DNA of 64,000 bases. It comes from Nocardioides oleivorans. Lineage in GTDB: Bacteria > Actinomycetota > Actinomycetes > Propionibacteriales > Nocardioidaceae. The translations under genes and the position numbers were made by a program. Location of the stretch: positions 2,914,001-2,978,000 of the forward strand of contig NZ_SDWT01000001.1 of NCBI RefSeq assembly GCF_004137255.1, given 5' to 3'. Positions 33,192-43,131 of the stretch are shown one piece after another. Each line of letters begins with the position of its first letter. Positions within the stretch are counted from its first letter, which is position 1. The notes under the pieces were generated by a model. It was not told the origin of the DNA, searched no databases, and saw nothing but the letters and a program-made list of their open reading frames with translations.

Positions 33192-35399
33192 ATGGTCGCG
33201 ATCACCCCGGAGAGCCCGATCGGAGCGGTCTTCGGCACCCACCACAAGAAGCGCAAGCTCGCCGAGGAGGGCCTGGGCCTGGCCACCGTCGGCGACCTGC
33301 TCCGCCACTTCCCGCGCCGCTACGTCGCGGCCACCGAGCTCTCCGAGGTCGCGACGCCGGTCGTCGGCGAGCAGCTGACGATCGTCGGCGAGGTCCGCTC
33401 GTGCGAGAGCGCGTCCTTCTTCTCCGGCAACCGCCGCCAGTTCCGTACAACGGTGAGGTTGCGCACCGACGGACCCGACTTCTCCATCACCATGTTCAGC
33501 CCCTACCAGGGCCAGGCCGACCGCTACGAGGCGGAGTTCCGTCCGGGCAGCCGGGCGGTCTTCACCGGCAAGGCCAAGCTGTTCCGGCAGAGCTGGCAGC
33601 TCGAGCAGCCGCACGGCTTCGCCCTCGACGGGCCGGAGGCGGCCACCCTCAGCAACCTGATGCCGGTCTACCCGCTGACGGCCAAGCTCTACACGTGGGA
33701 CCTGCAGAAGGTCGTCTCGGCCGCGCTCGACCTGGTGACCGACGTGCCGGACGTCTTCACGCCGGAGCTGCGTGAGCGCTTCGAGCTGCTCACGGTCATG
33801 CAGGCGCTCCGCTGGATCCACGCGCCCGACGACTGGGGCCAGCTCGGAGCCGCGCAGAAGCGCTTCCGCTTCGAGGAGGCGCTCGTGCTCCAGCTCGTGC
33901 TGGCCCGGCGCCGCGCGGTCCTGCGGGCGCAGGGCGCGCAGTCGCGGGTCGGTCGCCGCGACGGGGTGCTGGCGGCGTTCGACGAGCGGCTGCCGTTCGA
34001 GCTCACCAACGGCCAGCGCGAGATCGGGGACCTCGTCGCCGACGAGCTCGCGCGCGACCACCCGATGAACCGCCTGCTCCAGGGCGAGGTCGGCTCGGGC
34101 AAGACCCTCGTCGCGCTGCGCGCGATGCTCCAGGTCGTCGACGCCGGCGGCCAGGCGGCGCTCCTCGCCCCGACCGAGGTGCTGGCCCAGCAGCACCTCC
34201 GCTCGATCTCCGCGATGCTCGGCGACCTCGCCCAGGGCGGGATGCTCGGCGGTGCCGCCGAGGCCACGACCGTGGTCCTGCTCACCGGGTCGATGGGCAG
34301 GGCGGCGCGGCAGGAGGCGATGCTGAAGATCGTCACCGGCGAGGCCGGCATCGTCATCGGCACCCACGCGATCCTCGAGGACCGCGTCGAGTTCGCCGAC
34401 CTCGGGCTCGTCGTCGTCGACGAGCAGCACCGCTTTGGCGTCGAGCAGCGCGCGGCCCTCACCGACAAGGCCGGCTCCCCGCCCCACGTCCTCGTCATGA
34501 CCGCCACCCCGATCCCGCGCACCGTCGCGATGACGGTCTTCGGCGACCTCGAGACGTCCGTGCTCGCCGAGCTCCCCGCAGGGCGGGCGCCGATCCAGTC
34601 CAACGTCGTGCCCCTGGCCGACCAGCCCACGTGGATCGACCGTGTGTGGCAGCGCGTGCGGGAGGAGGTCGCGCAGGGACACCAGGCCTACGTCGTGTGC
34701 CCACGTATCTCCGGCGACAACGGCGAGGAGGGCGAGTCCGACCAGCTCGACCTCGACGAGGACGGCAAGGAGGTCGCGCCCAGGCGCTCCCTGGCCGCGG
34801 TCGAGGAGGTCCACGCCGAGCTGGCGGCCGGTCCCCTCGCCGGGCTGCGCACCGCGATCCTCCACGGCCGGCTCGCGCCGGAGGAGAAGGACCGCACGAT
34901 GCGTGCGTTCGCGGCCGGCGAGATCGACGTGCTGGTCTCCACGACCGTCATCGAGGTCGGCGTCGACGTCCACAACGCCACGGTGATGGTGCTCCTCGAC
35001 GCCGACCGGTTCGGCGTCTCGCAGCTCCACCAGCTGCGCGGCCGCGTCGGACGTGGCGGGCTGCCGGGGCTGTGCCTGCTGGTCTCGCACGCCGAGGCCG
35101 GCTCGCCCGCCCGCGACCGCCTCGACGCGGTGGCGGCCACCACGGACGGCTTCGAGCTCAGCCGGGTCGACCTCGAGCAGCGGCGCGAGGGCGACGTCCT
35201 CGGGTCCCACCAGTCCGGGTTCCGCTCGAGCCTGGTCTCGCTGCGGGTGCTCCGCGACGAGAAGACCATCGACCGTGCCCGCGACGCCGCGGAGGCGCTA
35301 CTCTCCGAGGACCCTGCGCTCGAGCAGGCGCCCGCCCTGGCCGCAGCCGTGGCCGAGGTGGAGCGGTCGGCGGCGTCGGGATTCATGGAGAAGGGCTGA
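33192..35399 (+). CDS. recG: ATP-dependent DNA helicase RecG
   Basis: 735 residues. A wedge/OB-fold region comes first, then helicase motifs: GEVGSGKTLVALRA (Walker A, about residue 300), VVVDEQHRFGVEQR (DEQH box), MTATPIPRTVA, and in the second domain STTVIEVGVDVHNAT and LHQLRGRVGRGG. It reverses stalled forks and branch-migrates junctions. ATG 33192 follows CAGGAT by 6 bases with no Shine-Dalgarno. The order recG-rsmD-coaD is conserved in actinobacteria. Confidence 0.97.
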   Translation: MVAITPESPIGAVFGTHHKKRKLAEEGLGLATVGDLLRHFPRRYVAATELSEVATPVVGEQLTIVGEVRSCESASFFSGNRRQFRTTVRLRTDGPDFSITMFSPYQGQADRYEAEFRPGSRAVFTGKAKLFRQSWQLEQPHGFALDGPEAATLSNLMPVYPLTAKLYTWDLQKVVSAALDLVTDVPDVFTPELRERFELLTVMQALRWIHAPDDWGQLGAAQKRFRFEEALVLQLVLARRRAVLRAQGAQSRVGRRDGVLAAFDERLPFELTNGQREIGDLVADELARDHPMNRLLQGEVGSGKTLVALRAMLQVVDAGGQAALLAPTEVLAQQHLRSISAMLGDLAQGGMLGGAAEATTVVLLTGSMGRAARQEAMLKIVTGEAGIVIGTHAILEDRVEFADLGLVVVDEQHRFGVEQRAALTDKAGSPPHVLVMTATPIPRTVAMTVFGDLETSVLAELPAGRAPIQSNVVPLADQPTWIDRVWQRVREEVAQGHQAYVVCPRISGDNGEEGESDQLDLDEDGKEVAPRRSLAAVEEVHAELAAGPLAGLRTAILHGRLAPEEKDRTMRAFAAGEIDVLVSTTVIEVGVDVHNATVMVLLDADRFGVSQLHQLRGRVGRGGLPGLCLLVSHAEAGSPARDRLDAVAATTDGFELSRVDLEQRREGDVLGSHQSGFRSSLVSLRVLRDEKTIDRARDAAEALLSEDPALEQAPALAAAVAEVERSAASGFMEKG

Positions 35400-35409
35400 C
35401 CACGGGCAC

Positions 35410-35979
35410 ATGACTCGGATCATCGGGGGGACGGCGGGCGGTCGCCGGCTGGAGACCCCGCGCGGCCAGACGACCCGACCCACGAGCGACCGGGTCCGTG
35501 AGGCGCTCTTCTCGGCGATCGAGTCGCGCACCGGCTCGCTCGACGGGCTGCGCTTCCTGGACCTCTACGCCGGCTCGGGCGCGGTCGGCCTCGAGGCGTG
35601 GTCGCGCGGTGCCGGCGTCGTCACGCTGGTCGAGCAGGACCGGCGTACGGCCTCGCTCATCACACGCAACGCCGCCACGCTCGGCTTCTCCCGTGCCAAG
35701 GTCGTCGCCACCACCGTCTCGACGTTCCTCGCCGCGCAACCGGCAGCCCCCTACGACGTGGTCTTCCTCGACCCGCCCTACCCGACCACCGACGCCGAGG
35801 TCGACGCGGACCTGGCCGCGCTGGTGTCGCAGGGGTGGCTCGTCCCGGGTGCGATCGTCATCGTCGAACGGGCCGTCAAGCGCACGGTCGTCACCTGGCC
35901 GGACGGCATCGAGGCGGAGCGCACGAAGCGCTACGGCGAGACCGCGCTTTGGTACGGTCACGCCACCCCGGCAGCCTGA
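35410..35979 (+). CDS. rsmD: 16S rRNA (guanine(966)-N(2))-methyltransferase
   Basis: 189 residues. Starts [14 protein letters not shown]; the SAM site is [15 protein letters not shown] and the catalytic motif FLDPPYP. It methylates G966 of 16S rRNA. It follows recG by 10 bases and precedes coaD, consistent with one transcript. Confidence 0.95.
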   Translation: MTRIIGGTAGGRRLETPRGQTTRPTSDRVREALFSAIESRTGSLDGLRFLDLYAGSGAVGLEAWSRGAGVVTLVEQDRRTASLITRNAATLGFSRAKVVATTVSTFLAAQPAAPYDVVFLDPPYPTTDAEVDADLAALVSQGWLVPGAIVIVERAVKRTVVTWPDGIEAERTKRYGETALWYGHATPAA

Positions 35980-36020
35980 TCGCCGGACCTGTCCGCGTCC
36001 CCCTGGGAAAGGCCACGCCC

Positions 36021-36506
36021 GTGCGTCGCGCAGTCTGCCCCGGGTCGTTCGACCCGGTGACCAACGGCCACCTCGACATCGTCGGCAGGGCCGCGAGGCT
36101 GTTCGACGAGGTGGTCGTCGCCATCGGCGTCAACGCCTCCAAGAGCCGGCTCTTCACCCCCGACGAGCGGATCGCGATGCTGGAGGAGGCCACCGCCGGC
36201 ATCCCGAACGTCCGCATCGCCGGGTTCGAGGGGCTCATCGTCGACTTCTGCCGCGAGGTCGACGCCGTGGCGATCGTCAAGGGCCTGCGCGGCTCCGGCG
36301 ACTACGAGTACGAGCTGCCGATGGCGCAGATGAACTCGCACCTCACCGACGTCGAGACCGTGTTCCTCCCCAGTGCCGTCGGCAACGCGTTCGTCTCCTC
36401 CAGCCTGGTCAAGGAGGTCGCCGCGCTCGGCGGCGACGTGCGCGGGCTGCTGCCCGAGCCGGTGCGTGAGCAGCTCGTGCGCCGCCTGGCCGAGCGCCGC
36501 TCCTGA
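36021..36506 (+). CDS. coaD: Phosphopantetheine adenylyltransferase
   Basis: 161 residues. Signature [15 protein letters not shown] (T/HxGH site), [12 protein letters not shown] and [11 protein letters not shown]. It makes dephospho-CoA from phosphopantetheine. The GTG at 36021 is preceded by GGGAAAGG. Confidence 0.97.
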   Translation: MRRAVCPGSFDPVTNGHLDIVGRAARLFDEVVVAIGVNASKSRLFTPDERIAMLEEATAGIPNVRIAGFEGLIVDFCREVDAVAIVKGLRGSGDYEYELPMAQMNSHLTDVETVFLPSAVGNAFVSSSLVKEVAALGGDVRGLLPEPVREQLVRRLAERRS

Positions 36507-36526
36507 GCCGCACCCACCCACTCGTT

Positions 36527-36556
36527 TTGCCCCGTCGGCCGGGCGCCGGATACGAT
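36527..36556 (+). promoter_or_regulatory. Predicted promoter of the DUF177-rpmF-rnc-mutM operon
   Basis: TTGCCC (36527-36532), an 18-base spacer and TACGAT (36551-36556), 38 bases before the GTG of the DUF177 gene. Confidence 0.5.
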
Positions 36557-36594
36557 TCCGAGGTTGTGTTGGTGTCCAGAAGTGGGAGTTCGTC

Positions 36595-37158
36595 GTGAAC
36601 AGCCTGGACCCGAGGGCGCCGCTCGTGCTCGATACTCGCGAGCTCGGCCGCCGCCCGGGGTCCCAGCGTGAGCTCGAGCTCTCGGTTCCGGCGCCAGCAG
36701 AACTTGGTATCGAAGTCCTCTCTGTCCCCGAAGGATCGCTGGTCGAGCTCGACCTGCGGCTGGAGGCGGTCATGGAGGGCGTGCTGCTCACGGGCACGGC
36801 CACGGCCGCGCTCGCCGGGGAGTGCGTACGGTGCCTGGAGCCGATCGAGGACGAGATCCACGCGCGGCTGCAGGAGCTCTACGTCTACCCTGATCAGCAC
36901 GACAAGGCCGCGGAGCACGACGACCGTGACCTGGACGACGAGACCAGCCGGCTCGAGGACGACCTGATCGACCTCGAGCCACTGCTGCGGGACGCGGTGG
37001 TGCTCGCACTGCCGTTCCAGCCGCTGTGCATGGACGATTGCCCCGGGTTGTGCACCGAGTGTGGTGCACGGCTCGCGGACGACCCGGACCACTCGCACGA
37101 GGCGCCGATCGACCCGCGCTGGGCAGGACTCCAGCAGCTGCAGGACCCCACAGACTGA
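36595..37158 (+). CDS. DUF177 (YceD-like) protein
   Basis: 187 residues. The central part has [10 protein letters not shown], and the C-terminal end has [16 protein letters not shown], a probable zinc site. An acidic stretch (residues 105-125) lies between. This family is nearly always directly upstream of rpmF and is linked to ribosome/23S rRNA maturation (the plant homologue affects 23S rRNA processing). GTG 36595 follows GTGGGAG. Confidence 0.88.
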   Translation: MNSLDPRAPLVLDTRELGRRPGSQRELELSVPAPAELGIEVLSVPEGSLVELDLRLEAVMEGVLLTGTATAALAGECVRCLEPIEDEIHARLQELYVYPDQHDKAAEHDDRDLDDETSRLEDDLIDLEPLLRDAVVLALPFQPLCMDDCPGLCTECGARLADDPDHSHEAPIDPRWAGLQQLQDPTD

Positions 37159-37207
37159 CCACCTCGCCGGGAGACCCCGGTGGAGCATCGAGCAACAGGA
37201 GACAACC

Positions 37208-37393
37208 ATGGCTGTTCCGAAGCGGAAGATGTCGCGGAGCAACACGCGTCACCGTCGTTCGCAGTGGAAGGCCGTCGCGCCGACCCTCGCGACCTGCGCC
37301 AACCCCGCCTGCGGCGCCAAGCACCTCCCGCACCGCGCGTGCGGCCAGTGCGGCCAGTACGGCGCGCGCGCCGACCGTCGCCAGGTCCTCTGA
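37208..37393 (+). CDS. rpmF: 50S ribosomal protein L32
   Basis: 61 residues. Begins [20 protein letters not shown]; two CxxC-type pairs ([10 protein letters not shown] and CGQCGQYG) bind zinc. CAGGAGA precedes the ATG. The stop TGA overlaps the presumed start of rnc. Confidence 0.97.
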   Translation: MAVPKRKMSRSNTRHRRSQWKAVAPTLATCANPACGAKHLPHRACGQCGQYGARADRRQVL

Positions 37394-38100
37394 GCACCGA
37401 CGAGCTCCGCTCGGCGCTCGGTGATCCGGTCCTGGATCCCGAGCTGCTCGAGCGCGCCCTGACCCACCGCTCGTTCGCCTACGAGAACGGGCAGATCCCG
37501 ACCAACGAGCGCCTGGAGTTCCTCGGGGACTCCGTGCTCGGGGTCGTGGTCACCGAGACGCTCTACCGCACCCACCCGGACTTCTCCGAGGGCCGGCTGG
37601 CCAAGCTGCGCGCGGCTGTGGTCAACGCCCGCGCCCTGGCCGACGTGGCGCGCGAGATCGAGCTCGGCCAGCACATCATGCTGGGCCGCGGCGAGGAGAC
37701 GACCGGCGGTCGGGAGAAGGCCTCGATCCTGTCCGACACCGTCGAGGCCGTGATCGGCGCCATCCACCTCAGCGGGGGCATGGAGGAGGCCGCCAAGGTC
37801 GTCCACCGGCTCTTCGACCCGGTGATGGAGGCCGCGGCCTCGATGGGCGCCGGCCTCGACTGGAAGACGTCCCTCCAGGAGCTGTCCGCCGACCTGGGTC
37901 TCGGCGTGCCCGAGTACCTCATCGAGGACGACGGCCCCGACCACATGAAGACCTTCGCCGCGCGCGTCCGCGTCGGCGAGCAGGTCCTCGGCAACGGCAA
38001 GGGCCGCTCCAAGAAGGAGGCCGAGCAGGGCGCAGCGGAGACGGCCTACCGCGAGATCGAGGCGGCCCACGCCTCGACCACCGCCGGCCCCGACGCCTGA
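37390..38100 (+). CDS. rnc: Ribonuclease III, probable CTG start
   Basis: 236 residues. The endonuclease domain has [12 protein letters not shown] and the signature [13 protein letters not shown]; the dsRNA-binding domain is at the end ([31 protein letters not shown]). It cuts double-stranded RNA in rRNA and mRNA processing. No ATG, GTG or TTG lies between 37351 and the conserved ALTHRS motif. GTG 37348 or 37339 would add 14-17 Arg-rich residues encoded within rpmF. CTG 37390, overlapping the rpmF stop (CTGA), gives the usual family N-terminus. The start is therefore uncertain. Confidence 0.9.
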   Translation: MSTDELRSALGDPVLDPELLERALTHRSFAYENGQIPTNERLEFLGDSVLGVVVTETLYRTHPDFSEGRLAKLRAAVVNARALADVAREIELGQHIMLGRGEETTGGREKASILSDTVEAVIGAIHLSGGMEEAAKVVHRLFDPVMEAAASMGAGLDWKTSLQELSADLGLGVPEYLIEDDGPDHMKTFAARVRVGEQVLGNGKGRSKKEAEQGAAETAYREIEAAHASTTAGPDA

Positions 38101-38113
38101 GCCCCGAGCACCC

Positions 38114-38980
38114 GTGCCGGAGCTCCCCGAGGTCGAGGTCGTCCGCGCCGGCCTCCAGCGCCACGTCGTCGGCAGCACGATCGTCGCCGTCGAGGTGCTG
38201 CACCCGCGTCCCGTACGCCGTGACCACCGCGGCCCCACCGGGTTCGCCGCCGCACTGACCGGCCAGCGCATCGACGCCGTACGCCGTCGCGGCAAGTACT
38301 TCTGGCTCGCGCTGGCGAACGGCGACGCGCTCCTCGGCCACCTCGGCATGAGCGGCCAGATGCTCTTCCACGAGCCCGGCGCCCCCGACGAGCGCCACCT
38401 GCGCGTGCGCTTCACGCTCGCCACGCCCGCCGGGCGGCCGCTCGAGATGCGCTTCGTCGACCAGCGGATGTTCGGTGGCCTCGCCGTCTCGGCCGGTGGC
38501 GCCGACCTGCCCACCGAGATCGTCCACATCGCCCGGGACCCGATCGACCCCGAGTTCGACGACGAGGAGTTCGTGCGCCGCACCCGGCGTCGTACGTCCG
38601 GCATCAAGCGGTTGCTGCTCGACCAGGGCCTCGTCTCCGGCGTCGGCAACATCTATGCCGACGAGGCGCTGTGGCGCGCGAGGCTGCACGGCGAGCGGCC
38701 GGGGGACCGGCTCACCCGGCCGGTGCTCCGCGAGCTCCTCGGCCACGTCCGAGCCGTGATGGGCGAGGCACTCGCGCAGGGCGGCACGTCGTTCGACGCG
38801 CTCTACGTCAACGTCAACGGCGAGTCCGGCTACTTCGACCGCTCGCTCGACGCCTACGGCCAGGAGGGCAAGCCCTGTCGGCGCTGCGGCACGCCCATCC
38901 GGCGGGTGGCGTTCATGAACCGTTCGTCCTACTTCTGCCCGCGGTGCCAGCGCCGGCCGCGCACGGTCCCGCACGCTTGA
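38114..38980 (+). CDS. mutM: Formamidopyrimidine-DNA glycosylase
   Basis: 288 residues. After [16 protein letters not shown] gives the catalytic Pro1/Glu2; GHLGMSGQM, the H2TH segment [12 protein letters not shown] and the C-terminal zinc finger ([15 protein letters not shown]) complete the enzyme. It removes 8-oxoguanine. It starts 13 bases after rnc. Confidence 0.97.
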   Translation: MPELPEVEVVRAGLQRHVVGSTIVAVEVLHPRPVRRDHRGPTGFAAALTGQRIDAVRRRGKYFWLALANGDALLGHLGMSGQMLFHEPGAPDERHLRVRFTLATPAGRPLEMRFVDQRMFGGLAVSAGGADLPTEIVHIARDPIDPEFDDEEFVRRTRRRTSGIKRLLLDQGLVSGVGNIYADEALWRARLHGERPGDRLTRPVLRELLGHVRAVMGEALAQGGTSFDALYVNVNGESGYFDRSLDAYGQEGKPCRRCGTPIRRVAFMNRSSYFCPRCQRRPRTVPHA

Positions 38981-39081
38981 CCCACGCATGAATTGACCCG
39001 CCGCGACCACGGTGGGACTCTTGTAGACGGCCGCCTCGCGGCCACCGCCCCGATTGCTGATGGACATCTGAAAGGCGCCCC

Positions 39082-39288
39082 ATGGCGAAGGCTCTGATGG
39101 GTCATGTGACCAACGAGCTGCGTACGACCCCGGCAGTGTCGGTGGAGAACCGGCGACTCCGTCGCCGCGTCGAGGACCTCGAGTCGATGGTCCTCCGCCT
39201 CCAGGCCGACAACGACCGCCTCCAGGCGGCCGCCCGGGAGATGGCCCGCGACGGCGCCCGCGCCGCCGAGGACCTGCAGCCTGCCTGA
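39082..39288 (+). CDS. Small coiled-coil protein of unknown function
   Basis: 68 residues; residues 20-58 form a strong heptad pattern (ENRRLRRRVEDLESMVLRL, then ADNDRLQAAAREMA). GAAAGGCG precedes the ATG. A GGCCGC-CTC-GCGGCC hairpin lies at 39029-39043 in the 100-base leader. I do not recognise a family; it resembles short actinobacterial coiled-coil proteins. Confidence 0.6.
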   Translation: MAKALMGHVTNELRTTPAVSVENRRLRRRVEDLESMVLRLQADNDRLQAAAREMARDGARAAEDLQPA

Positions 39289-39348
39289 CCCGGTCACCAA
39301 CCGGTCACCACTGGTGAAAACGATGTGCGGCCACGGCGGCCGCGCACG

Positions 39349-39354
39349 TAGGCT
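39349..39354 (+). promoter_or_regulatory. Predicted leaderless -10 (TAGGCT) of the MFS gene
   Basis: TAGGCT ends 9 bases before the GTG start at 39364; there is no Shine-Dalgarno in the short interval. Confidence 0.45.
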
Positions 39355-39363
39355 CACGACCTT

Positions 39364-40608
39364 GTGAGCACCCTCGTCGAGACCGTCTTCCCGGCCCGTC
39401 TCGGCCACGGCTTCCGATGGCTCGTCGGCTCGTCGTGGGTGACCAACCTCGGCGACGGGATGATGATCGCGGCCGGCCCGCTGCTGGTCGCCTCCCAGAC
39501 CCGCAACCCGGTGCTCGTGTCGTCGGCGATGCTCGCGCTCACCGCGCCCTGGCTGGTCTTCGGGCTGCTGGCCGGTGCCCTGGCCGACCGGCTCGACCGG
39601 CGGCTGGTGATCATGGCGGCCAACGCGGTGCGGGGCACCGTGCTCGCCGGGCTCGTGGTCGTGATCATGACCGGGCACGTCAACATCGGGCTCGTGCTGG
39701 CCGCCATGGTGGCGCTCGCGACCGCCGAGACGTTCGTCGACGCGACCTCGGGCACCCTGACGCCGATGCTGGTCGACAAGGCCGACCTCGGCATCGCCAA
39801 CTCCCGGCTGATGTTCGGGATGATCACCGGCAACCAGCTCATCGGGCCGGCCGTCGGAGCACTGCTCTTCTCGGTCGGGATGGTGTGGCCGTTCGCGGTC
39901 ACCGTCGCGTGCATCGTCGTCGGCATCACCCTCGTGTCCCGGATCGGTACGGCGCCGGGTGCGGTCCGCGGTGAGGTCGACACCCACATCCGCAAGGACA
40001 TCGCCGAGGGCGTGCGCTGGCTGATGGGCAGCCCGCCCGTGCGCACGCTGGCGTTCATCATCGTCGTCTTCAACGTCACCTGGGCCGCTCCGTGGGCCGT
40101 GCTGGTGCTCTGGGCGCTCGAGCGGGTCGGCATCGACGAGGCCGGCTTCGGCCTGCTCACCACCGCGTCCGCGCTCGGCGGCCTGCTCGCGACGTTCGCC
40201 TACGGCTGGCTGGAGAGGAAGGTCCCGCTCGCGACGCTGATGCGCACGGTCCTGCTCGCCGAGGTGCTCTTCCACCTGGCGATGGCGCTCACCACCTCCC
40301 CGTGGGCGGCGTACCCGCTCATGTTCTTCTTCGGCGCCTACGCCTTCGTGTGGGGCACGCTGTCGATGGCCGTGCGCCAGCGGGCGGTGCCCAAGGAGCT
40401 GCAGGGGCGCGTCGGGTCGGTCTACATGATCTGCGTGATGGCGGGCATGCTCGTCGGTTCCTTCCTCGGCGGCGTGATCGCGCACTACTGGGGCCTCACC
40501 GCGCCGTGGTGGTTCGCCTTCGTGGGTGCGGGAGTGACGCTCGCGCTGGTGTGGCGCTCGCTCGGCCACATCGCGCACGCGGACGCGGACGCGGTGCCTG
40601 TCGCGTAG
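39364..40608 (+). CDS. Major facilitator superfamily transporter (EntS-like exporter)
   Basis: 414 residues with about 12 hydrophobic segments. The loop after helix 2 reads GALADRLDRRLVIM, the MFS motif A form, and the overall layout resembles the enterobactin-exporter-like MFS_3 group. Substrate unknown. It ends 20 bases before the glycolate oxidase-like gene. Confidence 0.88.
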   Translation: MSTLVETVFPARLGHGFRWLVGSSWVTNLGDGMMIAAGPLLVASQTRNPVLVSSAMLALTAPWLVFGLLAGALADRLDRRLVIMAANAVRGTVLAGLVVVIMTGHVNIGLVLAAMVALATAETFVDATSGTLTPMLVDKADLGIANSRLMFGMITGNQLIGPAVGALLFSVGMVWPFAVTVACIVVGITLVSRIGTAPGAVRGEVDTHIRKDIAEGVRWLMGSPPVRTLAFIIVVFNVTWAAPWAVLVLWALERVGIDEAGFGLLTTASALGGLLATFAYGWLERKVPLATLMRTVLLAEVLFHLAMALTTSPWAAYPLMFFFGAYAFVWGTLSMAVRQRAVPKELQGRVGSVYMICVMAGMLVGSFLGGVIAHYWGLTAPWWFAFVGAGVTLALVWRSLGHIAHADADAVPVA

Positions 40609-40628
40609 CGGGATGGTTCGATGGGTGG

Positions 40629-41990
40629 ATGGATGCCGTCGCCGAGCTCGTCGAGTCCCTGCCCGCCGGGGTGGTCGCCACCGATCCGGCCACGATGGAC
40701 GGCTACCGCTTCGACTGGTCGAAGGACACCGGTGCCGGCACGCCCGTCGCGGTCGTCCGCGCCGAGGACGCCGCTCAGGTGCAGGCCGCGGTCAGGTGGG
40801 CGGCGCGGCACGGGGTGCCGGTCGTCCCACGCGGGGCCGGGTCGGGACTCTCCGGCGGGGCCAGCGCGGTCGACGGGGGCATCGTGCTCAGCCTCGAGCG
40901 GATGCGGGCCATCGAGATCGACGCCGACTGCCAGGTGGCGGTCGTCGAGCCGGGCGCCTTCAACGCCGAGGTGAAGGCGGCGTCGAGGGAGCACGGCCTC
41001 TGGTACCCGCCCGACCCCTCGTCCTACGAGATCTGCTCGATCGGCGGCAACGTCGCCACCAACGCCGGCGGGCTGTGCTGCGTGAAGTACGGCGTGACCA
41101 CCGACTACGTCCTCGGCCTCGACGTCGTGCTGGCCGACGGGACCCTCGTCACCCTCGGCGGCAAGCGCATCAAGGACGTGGCCGGCCTGTCGCTGCTCAA
41201 GCTCTTCGTCGGCTCCGAGGGCACGCTCGGCATCGTCACGCGGGCGATCCTCCGGCTGGTCCCGGTGCCGCTCCCGCCCGCGACGCTGGTGGCCTCGTTC
41301 GGCTCGGTGGTCGACGCGGCGCGGGCCGTGGTCGACGTACGACGCACGCTGCGGCCGTCGATGATGGAGCTGATGGACCAGGCGTCGATCAACGCCGTCG
41401 AGGACTTCTCGCCGCGCGGGCTCGACCGGACGGCGGGCGCGCTGCTGGTGGTGCAGTCCGACGCCCCGGGTGACGCGCGGGTCGCCGAGATCGCGGTGGT
41501 GGAGGCGGCCTGCGTGGCGGCCGGCGCCTCCGAGGTCGTGGTCACCGACGACCCGGCGGAGGGCGAGATGTTCGTCGAGGCCCGGCGGATGGCGTTCCCC
41601 GCCGTCGAGGCGCGCGGGGCGCTGCTCCTGGAGGACGTCGGCGCACCGGTGCCGCTGCTGCCCGACCTGCTGGCCGCGGTCGCCGCGATCGCCGTCGAGC
41701 ACGCCGTGGAGATCCCGACCGTCGCGCACGCGGGCGACGGCAACACCCACCCGATCATCGTCTACGACGCCGCCGACCCCGACTCCGAGCGCCGTGCGCG
41801 CCTCGCCTTCGACGACATCCTGCGCGCGGCCATCCGGCTCGGCGGCACGATCACCGGCGAGCACGGCGTGGGACGCACCAAGAAGGGCGCGCTGCCCGAG
41901 CAGCTCGGCGAGGACGTGATGGCGCTGAGCCGACGGGTCAAGGACGCGCTCGACCCGGCCGGGATCCTCAACCCGGGTGCCGTGCTGTGA
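40629..41990 (+). CDS. FAD-linked oxidase of the glycolate oxidase (GlcD) / D-lactate dehydrogenase type
   Basis: 453 residues. The FAD-binding PCMH domain contains VVPRGAGSGLSGGA and SIGGNVATNAGGLCCVKYG; the C-terminal domain ends with HAGDGNTHPIIVYD and GEHGVGRTKK. It oxidises a 2-hydroxy acid such as glycolate or D-lactate. The ATG follows TTCGAT by 6 bases with no Shine-Dalgarno. The aminotransferase downstream, which acts on glyoxylate, supports glycolate as the substrate. Confidence 0.9.
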   Translation: MDAVAELVESLPAGVVATDPATMDGYRFDWSKDTGAGTPVAVVRAEDAAQVQAAVRWAARHGVPVVPRGAGSGLSGGASAVDGGIVLSLERMRAIEIDADCQVAVVEPGAFNAEVKAASREHGLWYPPDPSSYEICSIGGNVATNAGGLCCVKYGVTTDYVLGLDVVLADGTLVTLGGKRIKDVAGLSLLKLFVGSEGTLGIVTRAILRLVPVPLPPATLVASFGSVVDAARAVVDVRRTLRPSMMELMDQASINAVEDFSPRGLDRTAGALLVVQSDAPGDARVAEIAVVEAACVAAGASEVVVTDDPAEGEMFVEARRMAFPAVEARGALLLEDVGAPVPLLPDLLAAVAAIAVEHAVEIPTVAHAGDGNTHPIIVYDAADPDSERRARLAFDDILRAAIRLGGTITGEHGVGRTKKGALPEQLGEDVMALSRRVKDALDPAGILNPGAVL

Positions 41991-42027
41991 CGCGCCGACC
42001 TTCCGGGTGGGGTCTACGGTCGGTGCC

Positions 42028-43131
42028 ATGATCCGCGAGCGCCACCTCTTCGGTCCCGGTCCCTCGAACCCCTACCCGGAGGCCACCCGCGCGCTGGCCT
42101 CGCCCCTGCTGGGGCACCTCGACCCGGAGTTCCTCCGGATCATGGACGAGACGTGCGAGATGCTCCGCACGGTCTGGGGCACGTCCAACGCCCGCACCCT
42201 CCCGCTCAGCGCGACCGGCTCGGCCGGCATGGAGGCGGCCTTCGTCAACACCGTCCACCCGGGCGACGTCGTCGTGGTAGCGGTCAACGGGCTGTTCGGG
42301 CAGCGGATGACCGACGTGGCCGCGCGGTGCGGGGCCGAGGTCGTCGCGGTGGAGCACGAGTGGGGCCAGCCGGTCGACGTCGACCGCGTCCTGTCCGCGC
42401 ACCCGTCGCCGGCGATCATCGCCGCGGTCCACGCCGAGACCTCCACCGGCGTCCGATCGGACGTCGAGGCGCTGGGCGCCGGCAAGGGCGACGCCCTCCT
42501 GCTCGTCGACGCGGTCACCTCGATCGCCGGCATCGAGCTGCGCGCCGACGACTGGGGCATCGACATCGGCTACGCCGGCACTCAGAAGTGCCTCGGCGTC
42601 GCCCCCGGCCTCGCGCCGTTCACCATCGGCGACCGCGCGTTCGAGCGACGCGTCGAGAAGCCGCGCTCGTGGTACCTCGACCTCGGGATGCTCGGCGGCT
42701 ACGTCGGGGAGGCCGGGGTGAAGGACGGCGGCAAGGGCCAGCGGACCTACCACCACACCGCGCCGACCGCGATGGTCGCCAGCCTGCACGCGGGCCTCAC
42801 CCGGATCCTCGAGGAGGGCCTCGACGCGGTGCACGCACGGCACCGGGCAGCCGGTGACGCGCTGCAGTCCGGCCTGCAGGACCTGGGCCTCGAGCTGTTC
42901 GCCGCGGAAGGCAGCCGGCTGCCGGAGCTCACCACCGTCAAGGTGCCCGAGGGCGTCGACTCCGCCGCTGTGCGCCGCGAGCTCCTCGAGCGCTTCGACC
43001 TCGAGATCGGCGCCGGAGCCGGGCCGTACGCCGCCAGCGTGTGGCGCATCGGCCTGATGGGCCGCAACGCCCGTCCCGACGCCGTGCTCCTTGTGCTGGC
43101 CGCGCTGAAGGACGTCCTCGGCCGTGGCTGA
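42028..43131 (+). CDS. Class V aminotransferase (alanine/serine--glyoxylate type)
   Basis: 367 residues. PLP site: SATGSAGMEAAFVN for the phosphate, LLVDAVTSIAG (Asp) and YAGTQKCLGVAPGLAP with the Lys near residue 186. It matches the alanine-glyoxylate / serine-pyruvate aminotransferase group. TACGGT ends 7 bases before the ATG (leaderless). It overlaps the GNAT gene by 8 bases. Confidence 0.9.
   Translation: MIRERHLFGPGPSNPYPEATRALASPLLGHLDPEFLRIMDETCEMLRTVWGTSNARTLPLSATGSAGMEAAFVNTVHPGDVVVVAVNGLFGQRMTDVAARCGAEVVAVEHEWGQPVDVDRVLSAHPSPAIIAAVHAETSTGVRSDVEALGAGKGDALLLVDAVTSIAGIELRADDWGIDIGYAGTQKCLGVAPGLAPFTIGDRAFERRVEKPRSWYLDLGMLGGYVGEAGVKDGGKGQRTYHHTAPTAMVASLHAGLTRILEEGLDAVHARHRAAGDALQSGLQDLGLELFAAEGSRLPELTTVKVPEGVDSAAVRRELLERFDLEIGAGAGPYAASVWRIGLMGRNARPDAVLLVLAALKDVLGRG

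Noticed and set aside
33162..35210. A 682-residue minus-strand frame opposite recG
   Set aside because: Shadow frame; recG motifs are all in order on the plus strand.
39029..39043. GGCCGC-CTC-GCGGCC hairpin as the terminator of mutM
   Set aside because: A 3-base loop, 6-bp stem and no U-run; it lies in the leader of the next gene and is too weak to call.
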